This document shows positions 21,564 through 29,469 of a stretch of 37,256 nt of DNA, piece by piece. This DNA comes from a virus: IMG/VR virus record IMGVR_UViG_3300042303_000050, positions 1 to 37,256 of that record; one strand, given 5' to 3'. The number at the start of each line of letters is the position of its first letter. Within the stretch, counting starts at the first letter, position 1. The notes beneath the pieces were generated by a model that did not search any database, was not told the origin of the DNA, and saw nothing but the letters and a program-made list of their open reading frames with translations. A program made the position numbers and the translations under genes.

Positions 21564-22622
21564 TCAATAATCCCATCGTACCTTTGGCTTGCCGCGACGC
21601 ATTCCTAAATGCACAAATCCCTTAGGTGCGCCGTAGCCAAGAGAATGCGGCCAGTTCTGATCGCACCACTCTTGTACGTGGTTGATGTTGACCTCACGGA
21701 TATAGAAATCAACCGCACCAACGTCAGGTGCGTCATATAGGTGCTCGCTGCCGCTGGATCCACCTACCGCTGCATTGATGGCACGCGGGCGATAGCCGCT
21801 GGTAATGACAACAGGCTTGCCGCCAAACTTGACACGTGCACGCTCAAGGAATGCCGCTAGCTCTGCTGCCGTGTCGAGCTGATATTGATGGTCAAAGCGT
21901 CGTGATTCTTGAAACAGCGCAAACTCGCCAAGCTGCACGTGCGGTGTGATGCGAGCTGTAAATGCGCTATTCGGCGACAGCTTGGCTGGATCCTGCTGCT
22001 GCTCACCAGCCCATAGCCTGCCTTCTGCGCGGCGACGACGCAGCAAACCTGCCTCTACGGCACTGCCTGGGTTGCGGTACAACTCCATTGCCGCTGGCAC
22101 TGCCTGCCAGTCTTTGCCGGCAAGGCATTTACTGATCGTCTCAAAACCAGTGCTGCCGTAGAACCCGGCGCCAAGGTTATAGGCGAAGGAGATCAAAGCG
22201 CATTGCTTATTGCTCGTCATCTCATTCCAAAACGGCACGCTGTTGCGCAGTTTTGCGGCAATGCGCTCAACCTCAAGCGCCAGCAACTGATCGGCATCAA
22301 TCACGGTGATCTTGTCGCCGCGTTGCACCTTGCGGCCATCTGGATACCGCGTGGTGCCGTAGCCAATCGTTGCAACGTCCCATCCGTGCAATGGGTCCGG
22401 GTATGCACTGAGGTGCACGCCCTCAAACTCTTTAATGAGATTTATGGCTGGCTCATAATTATGCAACTTGCCGCCAGCTTGCCAGGTCTTGTACCAATGC
22501 TGATCCCTATTGAAGACTTCAGGCGCAACCTTTAATAGCTCAGCTTCCAATTCAGACACGGCTGCCATTTGATGTGGCGTGCCGTGCTTGTAGTATTTAA
22601 ACAGGTCGGATAGCTTGATCAT
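21564..22622 (-). CDS. Two-domain endolysin: GH24 lysozyme plus M15 peptidase
   Basis: 352 residues, ATG 22622. Domain 1 (about 55-215) is a T4-type lysozyme: LIKEFEGVHLSAYPDPLHGW and TIGYGTTRYPDG, with Glu67, Asp76 and Thr85 spaced like the catalytic triad, then ALISFAYNLGAGFYGSTG. Domain 2 (about 240-350) is a zinc D,D- or L,D-carboxypeptidase of the M15 group: VVITSGYRPRAINAAVGGSS, SEHLYDAPDVGAVDFYI and FVHLGM give the His, Asp and His ligands. It would cut both glycan strands and peptide stems of peptidoglycan at lysis. No signal peptide is seen, so export needs a holin; two small membrane proteins are encoded just upstream. Confidence 0.92.
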   Translation of the reverse strand: MIKLSDLFKYYKHGTPHQMAAVSELEAELLKVAPEVFNRDQHWYKTWQAGGKLHNYEPAINLIKEFEGVHLSAYPDPLHGWDVATIGYGTTRYPDGRKVQRGDKITVIDADQLLALEVERIAAKLRNSVPFWNEMTSNKQCALISFAYNLGAGFYGSTGFETISKCLAGKDWQAVPAAMELYRNPGSAVEAGLLRRRRAEGRLWAGEQQQDPAKLSPNSAFTARITPHVQLGEFALFQESRRFDHQYQLDTAAELAAFLERARVKFGGKPVVITSGYRPRAINAAVGGSSGSEHLYDAPDVGAVDFYIREVNINHVQEWCDQNWPHSLGYGAPKGFVHLGMRRGKPKVRWDY

Positions 22623-22804
22623 CGCTTAACCAATGGAGTGACAACACCAGCAAGTACTTCAATAGCCCTATAAAGCTTGACCGCAAGTTTGGCGGTTTTT
22701 CTTAGTGCTTTGTTGTCTTTTGGTGTTGGCGTCAAGTTGACCACGATCAACGCGACGCCATGAATGGCGACTGCTAAAGCAACGTAATCAGCAATGCGAT
22801 CCAT
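22619..22804 (-). CDS. Small single-span membrane protein, candidate holin
   Basis: 61 residues, ATG 22804. The N-terminal half is one hydrophobic segment (YVALAVAIHGVALIVVNLTP); the second half is basic (DNKALRKTAKLAVKLYRAIE) and ends VVTPLVKR. It overlaps the endolysin start as ATGA, a typical holin-endolysin arrangement. Small size, membrane segment, charged tail and position argue for a holin or antiholin. The sequence family is not recognised. Confidence 0.72.
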   Translation of the reverse strand: MDRIADYVALAVAIHGVALIVVNLTPTPKDNKALRKTAKLAVKLYRAIEVLAGVVTPLVKR

Positions 22805-22806
22805 GG

Positions 22807-23055
22807 CTAAGCATGCGGCCGTCCCTCTAGTTTAGATACCCTTTGCTCAACCGTATTCAGCCGCGTAAATGTCTCTTTGCGGTCTTCTTTGATGTCGGTG
22901 TGAAGCACTTCTAGTTGAGTGGCAATATGCTCTACTGCGCTGGTCAGCCGAATGACCGCATCACGCGCTTCGTCATTGCGGCGGCTAAAGCCCATTGCGC
23001 CCATTGCGGCAACGGAGATCGACGCCCCGGCGATAGCAGCGATCAGCTCGATCAT
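22807..23055 (-). CDS. Small membrane and coiled-coil protein of lysis module
   Basis: 82 residues, ATG 23055. Residues 1-23 (IELIAAIAGASISVAAMGAM) form a membrane segment; residues 35-78 (DAVIRLTSAVEHIATQLEVL, then ETFTRLNTVEQRVSKLEG) form a coiled coil. The layout is like XhlA-type or spanin-like lysis helpers but inverted compared with XhlA, where the membrane part is C-terminal. It is encoded 2 bp before the candidate holin. It could be a holin partner or spanin-like component. Confidence 0.7.
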   Translation of the reverse strand: MIELIAAIAGASISVAAMGAMGFSRRNDEARDAVIRLTSAVEHIATQLEVLHTDIKEDRKETFTRLNTVEQRVSKLEGRPHA

Positions 23056-23176
23056 GCAATTAGCTTAGCTATCTGCTTAGCTTGACACCTAAACCCTTTT
23101 GAGGCGTTTAGGCGATCCGCAGTGGCAGGCTGCGGTGAGGCCGGCACCGCGTGAGGACCGGCCACCTGCCACCCTT
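23056..23176. other. Hairpin-rich intergenic region in the lysis module
   Basis: The stretch holds two stem-loops. CCTAAAC (23088-23094) pairs with GTTTAGG (23106-23112). A longer stem has an outer TGGCAGG (23123-23129) pairing with CCTGCCA (23165-23171) and an inner GGCCGG (23139-23144) pairing with CCGGCC (23158-23163). It separates the gene ending at 23177 from the lysis genes starting at 23055. It could be a partial terminator, processing site or RNA-stabilising element. AGCTAAGC also occurs twice near 23060-23080. Confidence 0.6.
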
Positions 23177-23482
23177 TTACCAGGGCACACCTGCAGCCTT
23201 GCTAGGGCTGCGCTGCTCGTCAATCTGCTGCTGCAGGGCTGCCTCGATCTCGGCAACCTTTTCGTCACCGCCTAGTGCTTCCTTGACCCAGCCGATCACA
23301 GTTGGCTCGTCGAGTTGGTTGTACGGGATCAGGTTGTCGGGGCGCTGAAAGCCGATGCTGCCATATGCGCCAGAGGAATATGCCTCATCTGAGGCATTGA
23401 CGGTGTAGTGGGCAGTAAACACAAAGCCGTCGTCGGTTTCGCGCTCAAGGGTATTGATACCCCAAACAAAGTTGGTGGCCAT
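23177..23482 (-). CDS. Small tail-region protein of cyanophage type
   Basis: 101 residues from ATG 23482 (MATNFVWGINTLERETDDGF); an upstream in-frame start at 23506 is less likely. VFTAHYTVNASDEAYSSGAY, then GSIGFQRPDNLIPYNQLDEP, gives a beta-rich core, and EKVAEIEAALQQQIDEQRSP a C-terminal helix ending SKAAGVPW. I recall closely similar proteins in marine and freshwater cyanophages, usually near tail genes and of unknown function. It is probably virion-associated. It supports a cyanobacterial host. Confidence 0.8.
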   Translation of the reverse strand: MATNFVWGINTLERETDDGFVFTAHYTVNASDEAYSSGAYGSIGFQRPDNLIPYNQLDEPTVIGWVKEALGGDEKVAEIEAALQQQIDEQRSPSKAAGVPW

Positions 23483-23533
23483 GGTAAAAACCGTGTTCAG
23501 TAGCAAGTTAGTAGGAGTGCAACCAGTTGAGTA

Positions 23534-23566
23534 GGCCGGTTGCCCGCCTAGCGACGTGGACCGGCC
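23534..23566. other. GGCCGGT/ACCGGCC hairpin related to the one at 23139
   Basis: GGCCGGT (23534-23540) pairs with ACCGGCC (23560-23566) around a 19-nt loop. On the minus strand it starts TTGGCCGGTCC, like the GTGGCCGGTCC start of the stem at 23139-23163. Two similar hairpins flank the 23177-23482 gene, one on each side, suggesting a repeated RNA element. Confidence 0.55.
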
Positions 23567-23613
23567 AACTTCAAACTTGAATCAAATTAGAAGTTGACTA
23601 GAGAAGGTGACTA

Positions 23614-23793
23614 CTAGGGCTGGTACAGGTATCGCTGAGGGGATGCCTCGTCTTGGTTGTAGACCAGTTCCCTGTAGTTCTTGCCCCTTCCAATAGGAAC
23701 GGCAATGGTGGAAGCATAAGCAGGGATGCGGATGCACTTGCCATCAGCATCACCTCCTACAAGTTCAACCAGTTTGTGTTTGAGTTGTGGCAT
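23614..23793 (-). CDS. Small tail-region protein, unknown
   Basis: 59 residues (MPQLKHKLVELVGGDADGKC...), ATG 23793, stop at 23614. Good beta-type alternation (KCIRIPAYASTIAVPIGRG) is followed by KNYRELVYNQDEASPQRYLY. A GGAGG run inside the gene is coding (Val-Gly-Gly). The sequence has the look of a real small cyanophage protein: conserved-style polar and aromatic residues, no low complexity. It fills the otherwise empty gap between its neighbours and runs in the same direction. The function is unknown. Confidence 0.68.
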   Translation of the reverse strand: MPQLKHKLVELVGGDADGKCIRIPAYASTIAVPIGRGKNYRELVYNQDEASPQRYLYQP

Positions 23794-23807
23794 AGAAGTG
23801 GAAACGT

Positions 23808-24080
23808 TTAGCCGATCTTGATGGCACCATCGGACATTTGAATCTTGGCGTCGCCAGTCATCTTGATTCTGCCACCTTCTTTGGTGGTGATGGTGACACC
23901 TTCAACCAGTTCGGAGGCGTGCTTGACCAGCTCGGTCACGTCTTCGTCGTTGTCTTTGGCGCGGATCTCAAGCTTCGTCGCAGGAGTCCGAGTCTTCCAT
24001 TCTCCGTTCCCGTCAACGCGGGCGTACTCTTCGCCGCCTGAACGAAAGACGAGATCGTTGTCGTAATCTGGTTCGGTCAT
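23808..24080 (-). CDS. Acidic beta-rich tail-region protein, unknown
   Basis: 90 residues, ATG 24080. EPDYDNDLVFRSGGEEYARV, then ATKLEIRAKDNDEDVTELVK, and a C-terminal run VTITTKEGGRIKMTGDAKIQ ending GAIKIG. The alternating pattern suggests a beta protein, perhaps a small baseplate, fibre or fibre-chaperone component. It is encoded right after the fibre gene and behind a hairpin-rich leader. No family is recognised with confidence. Confidence 0.72.
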   Translation of the reverse strand: MTEPDYDNDLVFRSGGEEYARVDGNGEWKTRTPATKLEIRAKDNDEDVTELVKHASELVEGVTITTKEGGRIKMTGDAKIQMSDGAIKIG

Positions 24081-24102
24081 GGTTTCTAGGGAACTGTGGC
24101 CA

Positions 24103-24258
24103 GGGGCAGGAGGTGCAAACTCGCTGCCCCACCACTATACGCTTGACGCGGGCGATTAGACCATATTGGTGACATCAACAAAATGGTCTATGGGAAGCCA
24201 CTAGGGGATCACGGATTAACAGCAACGGATCTTGTGGATCATGAAGTGCCAATCCGTG
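24103..24258. other. Three inverted repeats between fibre gene and next small gene
   Basis: The region 24081-24285 contains three perfect inverted repeats: GGGGCAG (24103-24109) with CTGCCCC (24124-24130), TAGACCAT (24157-24164) with ATGGTCTA (24183-24190), and CACGGATT (24210-24217) with AATCCGTG (24251-24258). On the minus strand TTGTTG-N17-TAATCG, between about 24180 and 24152, could be a weak promoter for the gene at 24080. The repeats may be a terminator for the fibre transcript, operators, or both. Confidence 0.55.
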
Positions 24259-24308
24259 AACGACAAGTGAGTAGGACTAAGAGGTCTAGGCGATACCAGC
24301 ATTTGTGA
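24183..24308 (+). CDS. Possible small plus-strand ORF
   Basis: 41 codons (MVYGKPLGDHGLTATDLVDH...) ending in a basic RQVSRTKRSRRYQHL tail. It runs opposite to all neighbours and overlaps the fibre gene end by 23 bp. The composition looks protein-like, but there is no clear ribosome site and it contains two arms of the inverted repeats. It may be a remnant or chance frame; it is listed because the stretch is otherwise unassigned. Confidence 0.25.
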   Translation: MVYGKPLGDHGLTATDLVDHEVPIRERQVSRTKRSRRYQHL

Positions 24309-26439
24309 GACGCTGTTCTAGAACTTCGATCTTGGCGATGGCTTCTTGCAGTGCCTTAGTCAGCACAGCAGTCAGCTTTTCGTAGTTGACGCCAAGCGGG
24401 ATGTCTTCAGTGTCTTCCTCGTTCTTGGTTATGACGGACTTAGGTCCGATAGGAACAAACTCAGGCAGGACGCCAACAAGTTCATCTGCAATAAAACCAA
24501 TCTCGTCGCGTTTATCGTCTGTGCGGAAGTACTTCCTAGGTTGAAGCAGTTTTACAGCGTCAACGCCATAAGGGCAATCAACAATACTTTCTTTTACGAG
24601 TCTACTTGAAGTGTCATAAGTGACGATCCCAGTAGTTGTGTTGTACTTCAAAGTGCTATTGCCAGCGCCTGATGCAATTACAGTGCTTGCAATGGCAAAT
24701 GTGGACCCAGGGTCCGCACTGCTGCCGACGCCAAAACCGCCAAAAACACTTATGGTCCCGTTGGCTCGAATCCTCATTCTCTCCGTCGGAGAAGACGCGC
24801 CATCCGCAGTAGTGGAGAACACTAAACAGCACGGCATGTCGTTAGCGCCGGGGGTGCCATCTACGAATGTTGAGATAGATGCAGCGTTGATAAATCCTGT
24901 GCCGTCATGGCCTCTAAAACGAATTGAGCCAAGCTCATTACCACTTGCTACGGCAGTTGTAGATCCAAGTGCGGTGCTACCAGCCCTCGACAAGAACAGG
25001 AACGATGCACCGTCGGCACTGGAGTTGGTGTAATCGGAAATAACCTCTATTGCAGGAGTTGAGCCACCAAGATCTTCGATCTGCAGCTTTACCCCTGTAT
25101 TAGAGTTGCGCGCAGTAGACGTGCCAACTAAAAGCCTGCCGCTGGTGTCGATGCGGGCGCGTTCGGTTGCAGAGCCACCAGAAGGCTTGGTAAGAAACGC
25201 CAAGTAGCCGTCAGCCCCACTACCGCCGCCAGCAGCGTAGATCTGAGCAATAGGGCTTGCCCAGGCTGATCCAGAACCATTGTACTTCTCAAAAGACAAA
25301 CGAACGCCTTCACCGCCAGTATCACCTGGAGATGTAATCGTTCCACGCGATTGCCTAAACTTATAGGTTACGTCGCCAGAATCTACGCCAGCAAAAATAA
25401 CAGGTGAGTTGCTATTTCCTCCGGCATGTAACGCCGCTTCAACGGTAGTAAAGCCAATCCCTACTGCTCCTGTTCCAGTTATGCGAACACGCTCAGTATT
25501 ATTTGTACCAAAAACTATTGGATTAGTTGACGTGGTATTAAGTAGACATGCGTAACCGGCACCAGTACCAATAATCCCGCCATTTCCATCGCCTTTCTCA
25601 AGTCCGAAATATGCCCAATCGCTGCTGTTACCCGTAAACTTAATGTAAGAAGGAACTGTTGTGGAGCTTGCCTCAATGTTTTGTATTGCCCCACCGCCGT
25701 ACAAATGTAGCAAGCTGTTAGGGCTGCTAGTCCCCAGACCTAAGCGGCCACTGGAGTCCAGGCGCATTCGCTCGTTGCTACCGCTTTGCCATACGTATTG
25801 AGGAGCACTACCAAGGCTATATGCAGTATTAAATACAATTTCGTTATTAGTAGTGTCTGATGCGCTGATTGTGAGGCCAGGATTGTAAGTCCCGCCGACT
25901 CGTCGAGCCCTGAAAAGCTCTCCATCTGAAGATCTGGAAATAAAAAGCGGAAGTGCATTAGAGGGTGTAATGCTGACAGTTCCACTCGCATCAACAAACA
26001 ACCGCCCCGTACCATTAGTCGAGATGGCTACTTGGTCTGCACCGGGGGAGTAGATGCCGGTGTTGGTGTCGCCGGTGAAGCGCAGCGTTGGTGCTGCGGC
26101 ACTGCCCAGTGGTACGGTCAGCGTTGAATCGAGCGTGGCAGCACCGGTTACATCAAGAGTGCCTGGTACATCAACGTTGCTAGTCCACTCAACACCAGTG
26201 CCGGCTGCATCGGTTTGCAGCAGTTGACGCGCTGCACCATCCTGCAGTTTGCTAACAGGTAACTCGCTGATGGTTGCAGTGCCGTCATTGGCGACCTCTA
26301 CATCGCCGTTGATGATGCCGACTACTTCTCCGACCGTGGTCTTTTTGGTGCTAGTGGCGCTGACATCAACCACTGGCAGCTCATCAGATGCGGCAGGAGG
26401 CGTCAGGGCTGCCAACTGAGAGATCTTGACGTTAGCCAT
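24286..26439 (-). CDS. Tail fibre with C-terminal S74 intramolecular chaperone
   Basis: 717 residues, ATG 26439. The N-terminus (MANVKISQLAALTPPAASDE, then DELPVVDVSATSTKKTTVGE) is the virion-attachment type common in cyanophage fibres. The middle is long, repetitive beta-rich sequence with recurrent 'NTGIYSPGADQVAIS' and 'RARIDTSGRLLVGTS' elements. The last ~115 residues (SSRLVKESIVDCPYGVDAVK, RKYFRTDDKRDEIGFIADEL, ending in a coiled coil) are a Peptidase_S74 domain, which guides trimer folding and then cuts itself off at a Ser near its start. It recognises the host surface. Confidence 0.9.
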   Translation of the reverse strand: MANVKISQLAALTPPAASDELPVVDVSATSTKKTTVGEVVGIINGDVEVANDGTATISELPVSKLQDGAARQLLQTDAAGTGVEWTSNVDVPGTLDVTGAATLDSTLTVPLGSAAAPTLRFTGDTNTGIYSPGADQVAISTNGTGRLFVDASGTVSITPSNALPLFISRSSDGELFRARRVGGTYNPGLTISASDTTNNEIVFNTAYSLGSAPQYVWQSGSNERMRLDSSGRLGLGTSSPNSLLHLYGGGAIQNIEASSTTVPSYIKFTGNSSDWAYFGLEKGDGNGGIIGTGAGYACLLNTTSTNPIVFGTNNTERVRITGTGAVGIGFTTVEAALHAGGNSNSPVIFAGVDSGDVTYKFRQSRGTITSPGDTGGEGVRLSFEKYNGSGSAWASPIAQIYAAGGGSGADGYLAFLTKPSGGSATERARIDTSGRLLVGTSTARNSNTGVKLQIEDLGGSTPAIEVISDYTNSSADGASFLFLSRAGSTALGSTTAVASGNELGSIRFRGHDGTGFINAASISTFVDGTPGANDMPCCLVFSTTADGASSPTERMRIRANGTISVFGGFGVGSSADPGSTFAIASTVIASGAGNSTLKYNTTTGIVTYDTSSRLVKESIVDCPYGVDAVKLLQPRKYFRTDDKRDEIGFIADELVGVLPEFVPIGPKSVITKNEEDTEDIPLGVNYEKLTAVLTKALQEAIAKIEVLEQRLTNAGIA

Positions 26440-26487
26440 GGAGGGCAGCGCAAAAACTAAGCTGCTTGAAGTCTAAGTGCAAGGCGT

Positions 26488-26640
26488 TTACCGATTGCGT
26501 GTAAATTGATCAAGAAACCATTCTTGATACTTTAGCGGTTTTTTGCTGGTTTCAATGATAATACGCCGCTGTTCTAAAGATATTTCATACGTGTGCAATA
26601 AAGCTAAAATTTGAGCGCACATTGCTTCGGAGTGAGTCAT
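26488..26640 (-). CDS. Small hypothetical protein between spike and fibre
   Basis: 50 residues (MTHSEAMCAQILALLHTYEI...), ATG 26640, stop at 26488. It is a helical sequence with a basic tail: SLEQRRIIIETSKKPLKYQE, then WFLDQFTRNR. The start overlaps the stop of the 23-residue peptide ORF upstream (ATGA). AT content looks higher than in the flanking genes, hinting at a different origin. The function is unknown; similar tiny proteins between fibre genes may be assembly helpers. Confidence 0.6.
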   Translation of the reverse strand: MTHSEAMCAQILALLHTYEISLEQRRIIIETSKKPLKYQEWFLDQFTRNR

Positions 26641-26708
26641 ACAAAAGCACCTGTGCCAGCCTGGATGAAACCTCCACCCAGGTCGGCTAAGTCACGAGTT
26701 TTTGTCAT
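26637..26708 (-). CDS. 23-residue peptide resembling a spike/fibre N-terminal segment
   Basis: The ORF from ATG 26708 reads MTKTRDLADLGG, then GFIQAGTGAFV, and overlaps the next gene as ATGA. The QAGTGA part resembles the QTGTGAVQRTVESKL linker at about residue 62 of the neighbouring spike, and cyanophage fibres often begin with a similar LADLGG... segment. It may be a real micro-protein or the remnant of another fibre gene's 5' end. Confidence 0.4.
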   Translation of the reverse strand: MTKTRDLADLGGGFIQAGTGAFV

Positions 26709-26711
26709 TGT

Positions 26712-28301
26712 TTATGCTGCTTGTGTTACTAATTTCCAGCCAGTGCTTGTACCATCAGTTCCCTGTTTGACATAGAGGTTTCCAGAATCAGTGCGTAGCA
26801 GAAGACTTCCCCTATCTGCGATTACGTTCCCTTCTGGATTGCCACCATATGGTTTAATCAGAACAGTACCAGCTCCAGCTCCGACAAGGCTTAATGCACC
26901 AAGGTTATCAAGTGTAGCTCTAGTAGTACCTTCAACCTGTAGAGTCAGAGGTGATGTGCTTGCATTTATAAAATGTGGTGTGGTAGTTCTTTCAAACGCT
27001 GCATCGGCGGTAATGCGGCTGTGGTTTCCAATAACCCGACCGTCTGAACTCCCTGGCAACAGCAGAGCAGTGACACCACTAAGCTGACTTATGATACTGT
27101 TGTCAGCAATCCAATAGGTTTGTACAGTATTTAGATAGACTGGATACTTAGTGCAGATGTTAGTATTCTGAGGGCCACCACGGAGGGTGTTTCTATGAAT
27201 CCAGACTCGACTAACGTCAGTGTTTGCGACTTGTCCTTCAGCAAGAATAATTGCACCGGCAGCTCCGTCCCCACCATCAAGCCAGTTATCAATAATCTTG
27301 ACATAGCTGATGGTGTCACCATTACCCACACCAGAGTTAAACGGTTTGAGGGTAATAGCGGCACCGTTAATGCCAGTCTGGTCAATAATGTTACCGGAGA
27401 TAAGGATCTCAAGTCCACATTCGATATAGATGGGGTTGGCGCCAGAGGCTGTATTAAGAAAAGAGTTATTGAGAATCCTCACACCTTCCGGTTGTTGCGG
27501 TGATGCACTTAGAATATCTCGTTTAAGCCAAACAGACTTGCTGCCACCCAAGACATAGTTGCCGGCAATGTACCCATTCATTGCCCAATTGGCACCAATA
27601 ATAAAATTTGTACAGTCAATTGCGTAGCAGTCAACGACACGATATGAGTCGGTTCGGAGGGTAATTGCTGCAAACCAGTTGCTAAAGAAGCATGACTCAA
27701 CGGCTTCATAACCGTTATTATTGTCGCCTCTAAACTCTATAGCAGTGGCGTTAATGGCTCCACTAGACTCAATACTAAGGTTTCTGATGATGGAAGTAGA
27801 GTCATTGAAATAGAAAAGCGCTTTGTTTGAGACTCCAGATGTTGCCTGTATAACTGCACCACCTCCGACAGCTCCTGTGCCACAAAGCTCAATAAGACTT
27901 AGCGGCCCAGTTCCAAAGACATTGATTGTGTTTGATACCTTGTAGATACCATCTGGGAATTGTACAGTACCTCTAGGGAACGCAGCATCAATAGCCGCTT
28001 GAATAGCAGCCGTATCATCGGCAACACCATCTCCCACTGCCCCGAAATCTTTAACACTTACCATATCTCGCAGCTTTGATTCAACGGTGCGCTGCACAGC
28101 ACCAGTACCGGTTTGGGTAAATTGCACACCAGCAGCGGTGCCGGTCGTAGTATTTTGAAATTTGCGGATATTGCCAGCCGTGTCCTTGGTGTAAAGCTCA
28201 GCATCTGCTGCGTTAATGGCAATTTCGCCTACATCAATATCACCCGCCGTAGGTGGAGTGCCGGATACGGTGCTGTTCTTGTGGGTGATCTTGTAGGTCA
28301 T
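26712..28301 (-). CDS. Tail spike with pectate-lyase-like beta-helix
   Basis: 529 residues, ATG 28301. N-terminal attachment part: YKITHKNSTVSGTPPTAGDI, then ELYTKDTAGNIRKFQ. After the QRTVESKLRDMVS linker comes VKDFGAVGDGVADDTAAI and AAFPRGTVQFPDGIYKVSNT, the standard start of a Pectate_lyase_3 right-handed beta-helix in phage spikes. A long series of short parallel strands follows (NNSFLNTASGANPIYIECGL and similar). The end, LLLRTDSGNLYVKQGT and GWKLVTQAA, is a small C-terminal cap. It probably binds or cuts the cell-surface polysaccharide of the host. Substrate and active residues cannot be read from sequence alone. Confidence 0.88.
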   Translation of the reverse strand: MTYKITHKNSTVSGTPPTAGDIDVGEIAINAADAELYTKDTAGNIRKFQNTTTGTAAGVQFTQTGTGAVQRTVESKLRDMVSVKDFGAVGDGVADDTAAIQAAIDAAFPRGTVQFPDGIYKVSNTINVFGTGPLSLIELCGTGAVGGGAVIQATSGVSNKALFYFNDSTSIIRNLSIESSGAINATAIEFRGDNNNGYEAVESCFFSNWFAAITLRTDSYRVVDCYAIDCTNFIIGANWAMNGYIAGNYVLGGSKSVWLKRDILSASPQQPEGVRILNNSFLNTASGANPIYIECGLEILISGNIIDQTGINGAAITLKPFNSGVGNGDTISYVKIIDNWLDGGDGAAGAIILAEGQVANTDVSRVWIHRNTLRGGPQNTNICTKYPVYLNTVQTYWIADNSIISQLSGVTALLLPGSSDGRVIGNHSRITADAAFERTTTPHFINASTSPLTLQVEGTTRATLDNLGALSLVGAGAGTVLIKPYGGNPEGNVIADRGSLLLRTDSGNLYVKQGTDGTSTGWKLVTQAA

Positions 28302-28327
28302 GGCAACAGTGCCTTATGGGTAGCAGT

Positions 28328-29467
28328 CTAGCCTTCGCGCAACTGCACCTCGCGCACGGTCACAAAGTTTGCCGAACCAATAATCACATCCGTGGCGCGA
28401 ACACTGACAGCGCTACTCGTCAGCATAATTTGCGCTTTGTAGTACAGGTCGCCAGGCAGCAGCATTCCGGTATAGCTAGTGCGGTCTTGCGCATCTCCGT
28501 CAATCATCCAAAACTCAGCCTCAGCCTCAGATTGCTCGTTGGTGTTCAGCAGCAAGCGCAGCACGTTGCTTGTACCGAGCGTTGCCAGTGCGGTTGAATC
28601 AAGGGTGAAAGCGGCAGGAGCCGGCGTTACCTCGGCATTGTCGTAGGCAGTGGTTCCAGCGCTGCTGCCACTCACTGCAGCATCGTTGTAAGTAATGTTT
28701 TCTTCAACGCCAAAAAACACATAGGCATTGGCGTATTCGCTGCGACTGACGATTGCGGTGTTGCGGGTGTCGCGTTCCTCGCGCTCAATAAAGAAATCAA
28801 ACGTGCCACCACCTTGCACCAGCGACTTAACGCCATCAAAGAATTGATCGCCCAATCCGGTGGTGTCAATTTCGCTGGCGTTGAGGTTAAGGCTCCAGCT
28901 TTGCAGGCAAGCCTCTAGCTTCCATTCGTTGACAAGGCGCAATTCAATCTGGCCAGAAGGATCTAATGCAAAATCGGATTGATCAATGTCTTCTCGCGTC
29001 ACGTCATTAACGCCAGCCAGCGCCGCTGCTCGCGTGCGATAAAACGACAGCCGATTAAGCTGATCAACGTGTACGTACAGCCGATTGCGGTACGGAGTGA
29101 TGTCTGCATCCGACTGCACGGCAAACACATTGCCGTCTTCTGTTGTCAGTACATCGTTATTTTCAGTCGATAACCAGCGAAATGGGCGCAACAGTCCGGC
29201 AGGGTATGCCGTGCCGTAACCGACCATCTCGGCATAGTCTTGGTAATCAAAGATATTGGCGTAACTGGGAATTAGCGGATCGCTGTACAGATTTGCGTTT
29301 GGCCAATTATTTGTGCTTGCAACCTCGACAAGATCGCCGCTGCGGAATCCTGTCGTTGTCAACGAGATGATGTTCTTGTCTTGGTTCAGCGCAGTAATGT
29401 TCACCGCAACTGGCGATGGCGCCGAGCGGCTTAAAACGATTTTGCCGTTAGTACCAAGAACTGCCAT
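28328..29467 (-). CDS. Tail-tube-like structural protein, large form
   Basis: 379 residues, ATG 29467. N-terminal 130 residues form one domain (GKIVLSRSAPSPVAVNITAL, then FRSGDLVEVASTNNWPN). The central part has a tail-tube motif: LQSWSLNLNASEIDTTGLGD and VKSLVQGGGTFDFFIER, the 'W.l......idtT.lgd......gg..f.f..' pattern. The C-terminus, MLLPGDLYYKAQIMLTSSAV, then FVTVREVQLREG, is beta-rich. It is encoded directly after a smaller protein with the same motif. It is a candidate major or decorated tail-tube protein or a late tail-tip component. The position downstream of the tip gene is unusual for a main tube gene. Confidence 0.72.
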   Translation of the reverse strand: MAVLGTNGKIVLSRSAPSPVAVNITALNQDKNIISLTTTGFRSGDLVEVASTNNWPNANLYSDPLIPSYANIFDYQDYAEMVGYGTAYPAGLLRPFRWLSTENNDVLTTEDGNVFAVQSDADITPYRNRLYVHVDQLNRLSFYRTRAAALAGVNDVTREDIDQSDFALDPSGQIELRLVNEWKLEACLQSWSLNLNASEIDTTGLGDQFFDGVKSLVQGGGTFDFFIEREERDTRNTAIVSRSEYANAYVFFGVEENITYNDAAVSGSSAGTTAYDNAEVTPAPAAFTLDSTALATLGTSNVLRLLLNTNEQSEAEAEFWMIDGDAQDRTSYTGMLLPGDLYYKAQIMLTSSAVSVRATDVIIGSANFVTVREVQLREG

Positions 29468-29469
29468 GG

